A DNA stretch of 64,000 nt. Origin: an uncultured Thiotrichales bacterium (GTDB taxonomy: Bacteria; Pseudomonadota; Gammaproteobacteria; Francisellales; CACEW01). The notes beneath the pieces are model-generated. The model ran no database searches and was not told the origin of the DNA. It saw nothing but the letters and a program-made list of their open reading frames with translations. The number at the start of each line of letters is the position of its first letter. Positions within the stretch are counted from its first letter, which is position 1. Positions 35,826-43,265 of this stretch are shown in pieces. The position numbers and the translations under genes are program-made. Location of the stretch: the NCBI GenBank assembly GCA_903870015.1, contig CAIQBE010000012.1, positions 22,676-86,675 on the forward strand, given 5' to 3'.

Positions 35826-36684
35826 ATGGTGTTTAGGGTGGGTGATACTTCTGGGTATCATCTTCACCCACAGCGCATGGGCATATAGTAGCGCAGATGC
35901 AATGCGATTACGCACACAAATACCCGTGGTGGATGGTAGCATGCCTCCTGATATTCTAGCGATTCAAAAGCGAGGCGTGCTCCGAGTAGGTATTTATAAT
36001 GTGCCCGTGCCGCCTTTTACGATGGTAGATGCGAAAGGCAATTGGACTGGCGTTGAAATTGATTTTGGCCAAATGGTTGCGACAGAGTTTGGGGTAAAGT
36101 TACAAATTGTTCCCACCGATAGTTACGATGATTTAATCACATTAATTACAGAAAATAAAATTGATATGGCAGCAGGCATTAGTATTTTGCCCATACGGCA
36201 GATCAAAGTGAGTTTTTCGAACCCCTACTATATCTATCACCCCCATTTAGTGGTGAATCGCTTGGCTGCATCCCAGCGAGGTTGGACGACACCTGCGCTC
36301 ATATTAAGTGGGATGCAAAAAACCACAGAGCCATTAAGGGTAGGTGTATTTGCAGGCAGTGCCGTCGCGCAAGTGATCAAACAAAACTTCCCTAATTTAC
36401 AAGTAGTCATGTATCAGGATCGTGATCAAAGCTTTTTAGATGTTGCTAATGGTAAGATTTTTGCAAGTGTTGGTGCATCGCCCTTGAGTATTCAGGATTT
36501 TTTAAATCATAATCCCCAGGCAGCATTACGTGCGCAAGACATTGAAGTGCCACAAATACAAGATTTACTGGGTGTGGCAATTCCTTGGCAGAGTTTTCAT
36601 TTACGAGCGTGGTTGAATATTTACATCGAGTATTTAAAACAAAATGGTGTCAGAGAACAACTAGCAAAAAAATATGGGTATTGA
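35803..36684 (+). CDS. Family-3 solute-binding protein, copy 2
   Basis: The 293-residue paralog starts inside the end of copy 1 (23-bp overlap). It has a signal peptide (KWCLGWVILLGIIFTHSAWA), then VLRVGIYNVPVPPFTMVDAKGNWTGVEIDFGQMVATEF and ILPIRQIKVSFSNPYYIYHPHLVVN. The binding pocket residues differ from copy 1 (for example VPVPPFT against NSEPPFF), so ligand specificity may have diverged. Confidence 0.88.
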   Translation: MNFLIRNKWCLGWVILLGIIFTHSAWAYSSADAMRLRTQIPVVDGSMPPDILAIQKRGVLRVGIYNVPVPPFTMVDAKGNWTGVEIDFGQMVATEFGVKLQIVPTDSYDDLITLITENKIDMAAGISILPIRQIKVSFSNPYYIYHPHLVVNRLAASQRGWTTPALILSGMQKTTEPLRVGVFAGSAVAQVIKQNFPNLQVVMYQDRDQSFLDVANGKIFASVGASPLSIQDFLNHNPQAALRAQDIEVPQIQDLLGVAIPWQSFHLRAWLNIYIEYLKQNGVREQLAKKYGY

Positions 36685-36688
36685 TGGT

Positions 36689-37510
36689 ATGATCAAATAC
36701 ATTAGGTATTTCATTTTAGCAACACTAATGTTGTGGAGTCAGGCATTGTGGGCCGATACAAGTTTACCGCCAGATATTGCTGCCATACAGCAGCGTGGAA
36801 CTTTGCGTTTGGCCGTATATCAAATACCTATCCCTCCCATGACTATCAAAGACAGCAAGGGGCATTGGAGTGGTATTGAAATTGATATTGCGCAAATGAT
36901 TGCCAATCAATTAAGTGTGAAATTGGTCGTGATTCCAACCTCAACCTACGACAATATTGTCAATCTGGTCGCAAATAATAAGGCGGATCTAGGCGCTGAA
37001 GTATATGTCACGCCTGAGCGTGCGCTGAAGATTAACTTCTCTCATCCCTATTATAGTTTTCATCCACATTTATTAGTGAATCGACTGCAGGCGACAAAAT
37101 ATAACTGGAATACGCAAGCTCAAGTAATTCAAAATTTGCAGCAAAAAACGCCAGTAACGATTGGTGTGGTTTTGGGGGGGGCGACGGTGCAAGTGATCCA
37201 AGAAAATTTTCCTAATATGAAGATTGTTGGCTACAACACCGATACGCAAGCTTTTCAAGACGTGGTAGATGGCAAGATTTTTGCAGCCGTGGGCGCAACG
37301 TCCATGTCAGTTCAGCAGTTTTTAAGCCAAAACCCACGTGATGCCTTGGTTGCCGAAGATATTATTTTGCCGCAAGCAACTATTTTAGTAAGCATTGCCA
37401 TTTCCTGGGAAAATTTTCATTTAAGAGAGCTTATTGATTCCTATTTTGAGTATCTTCAAAAAAATGGCGTTTTAACAAGTGTATTTCAAAAATATGGAGT
37501 GACACCGTGA
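36689..37510 (+). CDS. Family-3 solute-binding protein, copy 3
   Basis: From ATG 36689 the precursor has 273 residues with signal peptide IKYIRYFILATLMLWSQALWA. It continues with TLRLAVYQIPIPPMTIKDSKGHWSGIEIDIAQMIANQL and VTPERALKINFSHPYYSFHPHLLVN. The ATG at 36674 is in frame but would spoil the signal peptide. The stop overlaps the symporter start by 4 bp (GTGA), so the binding protein and symporter are translationally coupled. Confidence 0.88.
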   Translation: MIKYIRYFILATLMLWSQALWADTSLPPDIAAIQQRGTLRLAVYQIPIPPMTIKDSKGHWSGIEIDIAQMIANQLSVKLVVIPTSTYDNIVNLVANNKADLGAEVYVTPERALKINFSHPYYSFHPHLLVNRLQATKYNWNTQAQVIQNLQQKTPVTIGVVLGGATVQVIQENFPNMKIVGYNTDTQAFQDVVDGKIFAAVGATSMSVQQFLSQNPRDALVAEDIILPQATILVSIAISWENFHLRELIDSYFEYLQKNGVLTSVFQKYGVTP

Positions 37511-38808
37511 TCAAAATTAAAAAATACGCAGAAAAGCCGCAGGTAATTCTTTTGAGTGTAGTGCTAGGTATTTTAACAGGAATGTACCTGCGCGAATATG
37601 CCAATTTGTATTCATCGATTAGTCATTTTTATTTGGCCTTACTTGAAATGTGCGTATTGCCGGTCATGACCACAGCGATTATTTCAAGCTTAGGGCATCT
37701 CATCCATAATGGCCATACGATATTTTATGTTAAGCGTATTGTCATCGTATTTTTAATTAGCTTAGTGAGTGCCAGTGGCATGGCCATGTTGTTAACGACA
37801 TTGGCAGCTCCTGGTCATCATTTAAGTGATGCAGCATTGGATGCCATCAGTAAGGCCATTTTAAATGGTCAAAATGGTGTGGTGACGGCAAGCTCAGATG
37901 CGCCACTTAGCCTCTGGCAGTTCTTTACTAATCTAGTGCCTTCAAATATTTTTGGTGCACTTGCGACGGGTAAAAATATTTCAGTCCTATTTGTCAGCGT
38001 GCTCATAGGCGTCTCAATTGGCTTACAACGTAATGACTCTGCTAAGAGTACGCTGAATATGATTCACTCGATCTTTTTAGCCTTCATCGGCATTATTCGC
38101 TGGGTTATGGTGGGGTTGCCTATTGGTTTGTTTTTCTTATTTGCGAGCTATTTTGCCGAGGCGGGTCCCAGTATTTTGGGCGCTTTAGCTTGGTTAATTG
38201 GCGTGATTTTGCTGTGCGGTGTGTTAATGATGGTGGTGTTTACCTTGATTATTTCATACCGTACTGGTTTTTCACCTTTTAGGGTGGTTGCCATGTTGCG
38301 CCAACCTTTAATGTTGGCATTTTTTACTTCAAGTAGTTTAGCAACCATGCCAACAACACTGAATGCCTTACAACAGAATTTTAAACTCAATGAAGACCTA
38401 ACGTCACTTGTGATTCCTTTGGGAACGAGCTTTAATCAGCAAGCCTCAGTCATTCGCTATACCTGTGTCGCTTTATTTGTCGCGCAAATGTATGGTGTGC
38501 ATTTGGGTATTGCCGCCATTCCTTTATTAATGATTACGTCAATTATGGCAGCAATGGCAGGCTCTGGTTTGCCTGGAATTGCGGCGATCACCATGTCAGC
38601 CTTTGTGCTGCAGCCTTTGGGATTACCTGTCGTCGTAGGGATTGTCCTGCTCACCATCATTGAGCCGATTATTGATCCGGTCACCACAATGGTGAATGTT
38701 TTTGGCAATTGTATGGCAACCACTCTGGTAATTAGGCAGGGTGATACGCTCAAACAAGAGAAAAAACCCAGTGCAAAACCAAAGAAACGCTTGTTATCTG
38801 AGGCTTAA
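37507..38808 (+). CDS. DAACS-family dicarboxylate/amino acid:cation symporter
   Basis: The 433-residue protein (GTG start) has the Glt/DctA fold: LLEMCVLPVMTTAIISSLG, LVPSNIFGALATGKNISVLFVSVLIGVSIG, TSSSLATMPTTLNAL (helical hairpin 1), PLGTSFNQQASVIRYT and GIAAIT..LPVVVGIVLLTIIEPIIDPVTTMVNVFGN in place of the usual ..DRxxDMxxTxxNVxGD. It cotransports dicarboxylates or amino acids with Na+ or H+. Several usual motif residues are altered, for example PVTTMVNVFGN, so specificity is open. Placed directly after three binding proteins, it may work with them. Confidence 0.9.
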   Translation: MIKIKKYAEKPQVILLSVVLGILTGMYLREYANLYSSISHFYLALLEMCVLPVMTTAIISSLGHLIHNGHTIFYVKRIVIVFLISLVSASGMAMLLTTLAAPGHHLSDAALDAISKAILNGQNGVVTASSDAPLSLWQFFTNLVPSNIFGALATGKNISVLFVSVLIGVSIGLQRNDSAKSTLNMIHSIFLAFIGIIRWVMVGLPIGLFFLFASYFAEAGPSILGALAWLIGVILLCGVLMMVVFTLIISYRTGFSPFRVVAMLRQPLMLAFFTSSSLATMPTTLNALQQNFKLNEDLTSLVIPLGTSFNQQASVIRYTCVALFVAQMYGVHLGIAAIPLLMITSIMAAMAGSGLPGIAAITMSAFVLQPLGLPVVVGIVLLTIIEPIIDPVTTMVNVFGNCMATTLVIRQGDTLKQEKKPSAKPKKRLLSEA

Positions 38809-39996
38809 TTTTTTGGTATTAAAAAACGCAATAAACAAAAACGGTAGGGCCAATAGTTGTAAACCAACGGATAAGATCACCATTCCTAAAATAGAGTGCT
38901 GGTACATAAAGCCCAAAGTGACGCTACCTAAAAACCAAGCCAGGCCAAAGCCCAAATTAAATAAGCCATAATAAGACGCGCGTTTATCAATAGGGGTGAT
39001 TTTGCCAACGACAGCGCGCATAATCGAGCTTTGCGAGCCAATACCAATCGCCCACAGTGCAATGCCTAGGTAAATAAATACTACATCATGAGTTAAGAAT
39101 ACAAGCGGTGAAAACAGGGCGCTAATCACCGTAACGATGATCAACGTCACAAACCCAAAGCGATCGTAGCAATAGCCTAAAATAGGGGAAAAGATAGCAT
39201 CCATCCCCATGGACAAGGCATAAGCCAAGGGAATCAAAACGGGTGAGAAGATATGTTGATCCTGAAAATGAAACGCCATCAGTGGGAAATCAATAAAGCC
39301 AGCAGCTACAAATGCTGCTCCCAGCAGATAAATCCAAAATAATTTTAAATGGGAGTGGATTTTAAGATGAACGACTTTAATTTCTAATTCACGTGGATTG
39401 GGATATTGTTTGCGCGCAAAAAATAGCATAGAAATCGCCGCCATGGCAGGCACAATTAAAATAATAAAGCTAAATTGATAGCCATATTTGAGGTACAGCG
39501 CGAGTGCCACAATCAATGGGCCCAGCATTGCGCCAATTTGATCAAGAGCCTCATGAATGCCAAAGCCTAAGCCCATGCCCACTTGGTGACCGGCATGCGA
39601 GAGCATAGCATCTTTGGCTGGGGATCGAATCGCCTTACCCACACGCTCTAAAATAATTAAGATCGCCACCAATTGCCAGGTTGTCGTGAAGCCAATTAAA
39701 GGCACAGCGAGCAAGTTAATAAAATAACCCAAAATCGCAATAAACCAATAGCGGCCAGTTTTATCCATCCAGTAACCAGAAAGCAAGCGTAAACCATAAC
39801 CAAGAAACTCGCCAAAGCCAGCCACAAAGCCAACAGTCACAGCACTCGCCCCCAAAACCGCAAGATAAGATCCAGTAATACTGCGAGCACCTTCATAAGT
39901 CATATCCGCAAATAAACTCACAATTCCTAAAATCACAATAAATTTTAAGGCGTGATAGTTTTTGATATCAAGGTTTTTAAATGGGTTCATGCGCAA
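38794..39996 (-). CDS. MFS transporter
   Basis: The 400-residue protein has about 11-12 hydrophobic segments and MFS features such as LLSGYWMDKTGRYWFIAILGYF (loop 2-3), RSPAKDAMLSHAG and FSPILGYCYDRFGF. The N-terminus (GIVSLFADMTYEGARSITGSYL) resembles drug/metabolite exporters of the YfkF/DHA type. The substrate is unknown. It converges on the symporter gene with a 15-bp overlap. Confidence 0.87.
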   Translation of the reverse strand: MRMNPFKNLDIKNYHALKFIVILGIVSLFADMTYEGARSITGSYLAVLGASAVTVGFVAGFGEFLGYGLRLLSGYWMDKTGRYWFIAILGYFINLLAVPLIGFTTTWQLVAILIILERVGKAIRSPAKDAMLSHAGHQVGMGLGFGIHEALDQIGAMLGPLIVALALYLKYGYQFSFIILIVPAMAAISMLFFARKQYPNPRELEIKVVHLKIHSHLKLFWIYLLGAAFVAAGFIDFPLMAFHFQDQHIFSPVLIPLAYALSMGMDAIFSPILGYCYDRFGFVTLIIVTVISALFSPLVFLTHDVVFIYLGIALWAIGIGSQSSIMRAVVGKITPIDKRASYYGLFNLGFGLAWFLGSVTLGFMYQHSILGMVILSVGLQLLALPFLFIAFFNTKKLSLR

Positions 39997-40147
39997 TCAG
40001 CCTCACGTCGATTTTAATGCATTATAGGGTTATCTTTAAGGTTATGCCATGTAAGCGATGCAGAAATTCATCAATTAACTATTGACAAAAACAATTTTAA
40101 TACTAGAATTGCAGCGCTAGCATTATTTAAGATTCAGGAGTGATAGG

Positions 40148-41269
40148 ATGCCCACTGTTTCCAATAACTGTCGTGCGCATTCACGAGAGGTGTTTTCAAG
40201 TTTTATTATGTTAATGCTATTTTCTACATGGAGTACAGTATTATTAGCAAGATTTTTACAGGGCTTGTCGATGCAGCAGCCAGAGAAAAAAGCATTGCTG
40301 TCATTATTCAATATAGGGATGCCAGAAGGCGCCTTGCACCCTTGGTCAGAGCCAATAGTAGAGACCCTGGCAATATTAGATGCAGTGAATCAGGGATTGA
40401 TATTTGTATTATCTGATTTTAGTCGTCATGTGAAGCATCATGGTGTTGCTATAAGGCCTTGGCTTTTATTTAAATATATTTCTTTTGGCCTATCTATGGC
40501 GATGATTGCAAGCATGTCGACATGGAATGGCACGATGGACGCTGGCGCTGATCTTGAGGATCATGACGCAAGGAAGACCGCTTTGTTTGGGGTGGGCATT
40601 GCTGTTGCAGTATTTTCAGGACTGGCCGTAACTTATTTTGCTTATAGCCGTGGCGTTGAAACAAATGATAGCGCTTGGTACCCAGGCCGGTTATCCAATA
40701 GATTAAAGTTTTGGGGTACCGCCATATTAAGTAATGCCGCTCAGGGCATTTTAAGTTTTTATCAAGTGCAGCAGGCAACAGGATCAGAAGCCGCAGGTAC
40801 TGTATTAACACTATTAAGTTTAGTAGGGATGAACGGCACCCAAATGAGAGTATATGGAGTAAGCTTAGCAAGGTCTGAGGAGCTCACAGCAGAAGAAGCC
40901 CCCCAAGTGCAGACCTCAAAATTCGCAAGGCTCCTTTGCGGATATCTCACTATCGCGAATTGGTTTAACCTTATTACGGCACCGGCAATGTTGAGAATGA
41001 ATTTAAGTCAAATTAAAAGCTATAAAGCACATCAAGATGAATTAGCAGTGCTCATTCCAACATTAATGATTGGCAGTGTTATTGGTATTGTCACGGTGGC
41101 TTTGGTAAATAGCTTTCGCTTAAATTCAATCAAGAAATTATGTAGCGAAGGCGTGCCGACTGAGTTTAAAGAGCAGATAGGGCTGCTAAAAGCAAAATTA
41201 AGTTTGCCCTGCTGTGAGATCGCTCAAGCACATGAGGGACTAGAAGAGGGCTTATTGCCAGGGGCTTAG
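40148..41269 (+). CDS. Polytopic membrane protein of unknown function
   Basis: The 373-residue protein has about seven or eight hydrophobic segments (for example SSFIMLMLFSTWSTVLLARF, FKYISFGLSMAMIASMS, FGVGIAVAVFSGLAVTYFA, VLIPTLMIGSVIGIVTVAL). It ends in a short acidic C-terminus (HEGLEEGLLPGA) and shows no recognisable family. A CAGGAG ribosome site precedes the ATG. The composition and tail suit a host-interaction membrane protein in an intracellular bacterium, but this is only a guess. Confidence 0.72.
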   Translation: MPTVSNNCRAHSREVFSSFIMLMLFSTWSTVLLARFLQGLSMQQPEKKALLSLFNIGMPEGALHPWSEPIVETLAILDAVNQGLIFVLSDFSRHVKHHGVAIRPWLLFKYISFGLSMAMIASMSTWNGTMDAGADLEDHDARKTALFGVGIAVAVFSGLAVTYFAYSRGVETNDSAWYPGRLSNRLKFWGTAILSNAAQGILSFYQVQQATGSEAAGTVLTLLSLVGMNGTQMRVYGVSLARSEELTAEEAPQVQTSKFARLLCGYLTIANWFNLITAPAMLRMNLSQIKSYKAHQDELAVLIPTLMIGSVIGIVTVALVNSFRLNSIKKLCSEGVPTEFKEQIGLLKAKLSLPCCEIAQAHEGLEEGLLPGA

Positions 41270-41329
41270 CCGCTATTGCCACGATGAACTAAATAATCGA
41301 ATTTCGATGTGGAATTGGTATTAATGGCG

Positions 41330-42496
41330 TTACAGTCGCTGCGCAAGTTTTAAAGAAAGTTTAATAAAATAAGGCGTGGTGAAGCTGGTAATCAAAGACA
41401 CAGCAACAATCAGTGGATAAAAATTATCGCTGAGAATATTCAGTGCCAGTCCAAGCCCAGCAATAATAAAAGAAAACTCGCCAATTTGCGCCATACTCAT
41501 TCCCACTTGCAATGAAGTGTCGAGAGGTTGGCGGCTTAACCACGCGCCTATAAAAGAAAATAGAAACTTCGCGATAATGGTAAAGGCGGTGATGGCGAGC
41601 ACTAGGCCTAGATGATGCCAGATGAGCAGCGGGTCCACGAGCATGCCAACAGAGACAAAAAAGACTGCCGCAAAAATATCACGTAGCGGTTGGATCAGAT
41701 GCTCGATGCGATTGGCTTCATTAGTTTCGGCTAAAATAGAACCCATGACAAAAGCGCCTAGGGCGGCAGAGTAATGCAGGGTAGCTGCAAGGGTAGCCAT
41801 CCCTAAACATAAGGCTACAGCAACGACAAGCAAAATTTCATCGCTGGTTTTTTTTAACCAGGTTCTGAAGAAAATAGGAATAATATAATAGCCAATGATA
41901 AACCAGCTGGCGACGGTTAAGAAGAGTTTTAATGCTGCCAATAATAACCCAGTAGCAGCGCCAGAAGATGAGGTTGTGGCAAGGGTTGATAGACCGACGA
42001 GCAAAAGAATGGCGAGTAGGTCTTCAATAATCAAGATGCCAAAAATAAGCTGAGCAAAAGCATTTTTTTTAAGCTCAAGTTCATTGAGTGTTTTAACAAT
42101 AATGGTAGTAGAGGAGATAGACAGTGCGGCGCCCAAGAATAAACTTTGCATATCGGACCAGCCCAATACTTTGCCCATGCCATAACCCGCAAGTAACATA
42201 AAAAAAACTTCGATAGTGCCAGTAATAGAGGCCGGCGCACCAACACGCTTCAGCTTGTGAAAACTAAATTCAATGCCCAAAGCAAACATTAAAAAAATCA
42301 CGCCAAGTTCAGCAATAATGTGAATAGTCGCAAGATCAGAAATTAAAAGATGTGGTGGTGTATAAGGGCCGATAATAATACCCGCAAGCAAATAACCAAG
42401 GACGAGCGGTTGACGCAGTTGCTGACACACAATCATGGCGATACCCGCAATGGCAAGAATAATCGCTAAGTCTTTTATAAACGGTGCTAACTCCAT
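41330..42496 (-). CDS. CPA2-family cation:proton antiporter (Kef-type, membrane domain only)
   Basis: The 388-residue protein has the Na+/H+ exchanger fold: QPLVLGYLLAGIIIGPYTPP, LGVIFLMFALGIEFSFHKL, SISSTTIIVKTLNE and HYSAALGAFVMGSILAETN. It lacks the C-terminal TrkA-N (RCK) domain of KefB/KefC, so it is a short form like those in the RosB/KefB-like group, or pairs with a separate regulatory protein. It moves K+ or Na+ against protons at the inner membrane. Confidence 0.88.
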   Translation of the reverse strand: MELAPFIKDLAIILAIAGIAMIVCQQLRQPLVLGYLLAGIIIGPYTPPHLLISDLATIHIIAELGVIFLMFALGIEFSFHKLKRVGAPASITGTIEVFFMLLAGYGMGKVLGWSDMQSLFLGAALSISSTTIIVKTLNELELKKNAFAQLIFGILIIEDLLAILLLVGLSTLATTSSSGAATGLLLAALKLFLTVASWFIIGYYIIPIFFRTWLKKTSDEILLVVAVALCLGMATLAATLHYSAALGAFVMGSILAETNEANRIEHLIQPLRDIFAAVFFVSVGMLVDPLLIWHHLGLVLAITAFTIIAKFLFSFIGAWLSRQPLDTSLQVGMSMAQIGEFSFIIAGLGLALNILSDNFYPLIVAVSLITSFTTPYFIKLSLKLAQRL

Positions 42497-42550
42497 AGGA
42501 AGCTCTTTCTGAAATCAATAAGCTTAGGCTAATGCAAAAAAAACGCAGGG

Positions 42551-42850
42551 TCAATGGCGGATTAGATCAACGGCTGAGGATAAAAGCTCTTGAGCATCTT
42601 TGAGATAAGCACCAAAAGCATCAAGATCCTGTTGGTGTTGCCCAGCCTTTGGGTCTTTAGTCCAAGTTTGGTAGACGCCAAGATAGTAGTTAAGATCAGT
42701 ACTTAAATGATCCAAAATTTTAGAAAAAGTCGCTTGATCTTGATCCGACTCATAGAAGTGCATCGACTCATCAATGGCATTACAAAAGGCGGTTGAAATT
42801 TTTAAAAAATAAGGCAAGGCGCTCAATGGCATGATGGGATCTTCGATCAT
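42551..42850 (-). CDS. Small helical hypothetical protein (paralog of the one at 60956)
   Basis: From ATG 42850 the product has 99 residues, mostly helical and acidic, without membrane segments. It is a recognisable paralog of the 101-residue protein at 60956-61261: both start with a short acidic segment and ALP, then FxxAIDE/ALTDE, YES/YEE, F..+L..L..DL, and end H...L..F...L.DAQ/KEL/DLxSxAxxL. No known family is seen. It lies upstream of the tRNA-Lys island. Confidence 0.7.
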   Translation of the reverse strand: MIEDPIMPLSALPYFLKISTAFCNAIDESMHFYESDQDQATFSKILDHLSTDLNYYLGVYQTWTKDPKAGQHQQDLDAFGAYLKDAQELLSSAVDLIRH

Positions 42851-42981
42851 GGCGTATGCACCTTCTGGAAATTTAGGGGTGCAGTGTAGCAAGTTTTATT
42901 TCAAAATGATATAACTCCAAAAGAAATTATTGGGGGCCTCAAATGCAGCAAGAAATCATCAAGAGGCGGCCTTGATTATCA

Positions 42982-43010
42982 TTTACAAGTCCTAATATTT
43001 TCGCTATATT
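42982..43010 (+). promoter_or_regulatory. Promoter of tRNA-Lys(CTT)
   Basis: TTTACA at 42982-42987 and TATATT at 43005-43010 are separated by 17 bases. The -10 ends 12 bp before the tRNA 5' end, followed by a GC-rich discriminator (AAGCGCC), as usual for stable RNA promoters. Confidence 0.65.
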
Positions 43011-43022
43011 AAGCGCCTCAGT

Positions 43023-43098
43023 GGGTCATTAGCTCAGTTGGTAGAGCAGCGGACTCTTAATCCGTAGGTCGTTGGTTCGATCCCAACATGACCCACCA
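43023..43098 (+). tRNA. tRNA-Lys (anticodon CTT)
   Basis: A 76-base cloverleaf folds with acceptor stem GGGTCAT/ATGACCC, D arm GCTCAGTTGGTAGAGC, anticodon arm GCGGA-CTCTTAA-TCCGT (anticodon CTT reading AAG), T arm GTTGG-TTCGATC-CCAAC and encoded ACCA. Its 3' part from base 43054 is repeated exactly at 50938, so it is the integration site of the downstream island and remains intact. Confidence 0.97.
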
Positions 43099-43114
43099 GT
43101 TTTTTTGAGGCTTT
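43054..43114 (+). repeat. attL-type direct repeat, 61 bp
   Basis: These 61 bases (from the anticodon loop of tRNA-Lys(CTT) through CCA and the GTTTTTTTGAGGCTTT flank) recur without change at 50938-50998. Bases differ immediately outside on both sides. This is the signature of site-specific integration into a tRNA gene. Confidence 0.92.
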
Positions 43115-43265
43115 TTTCCAAATCCTGTGGCGCGTTAATCACTCATATCGTCATTATGCTAAAAGCCCGACAGTGGGTTATGACTATTATTGAAAAACAT
43201 ATACAGAATGATAAAGTAAGCCATAATAAAAAATTTATTTATCAAGTCATTAAGGAGCATGGTGT

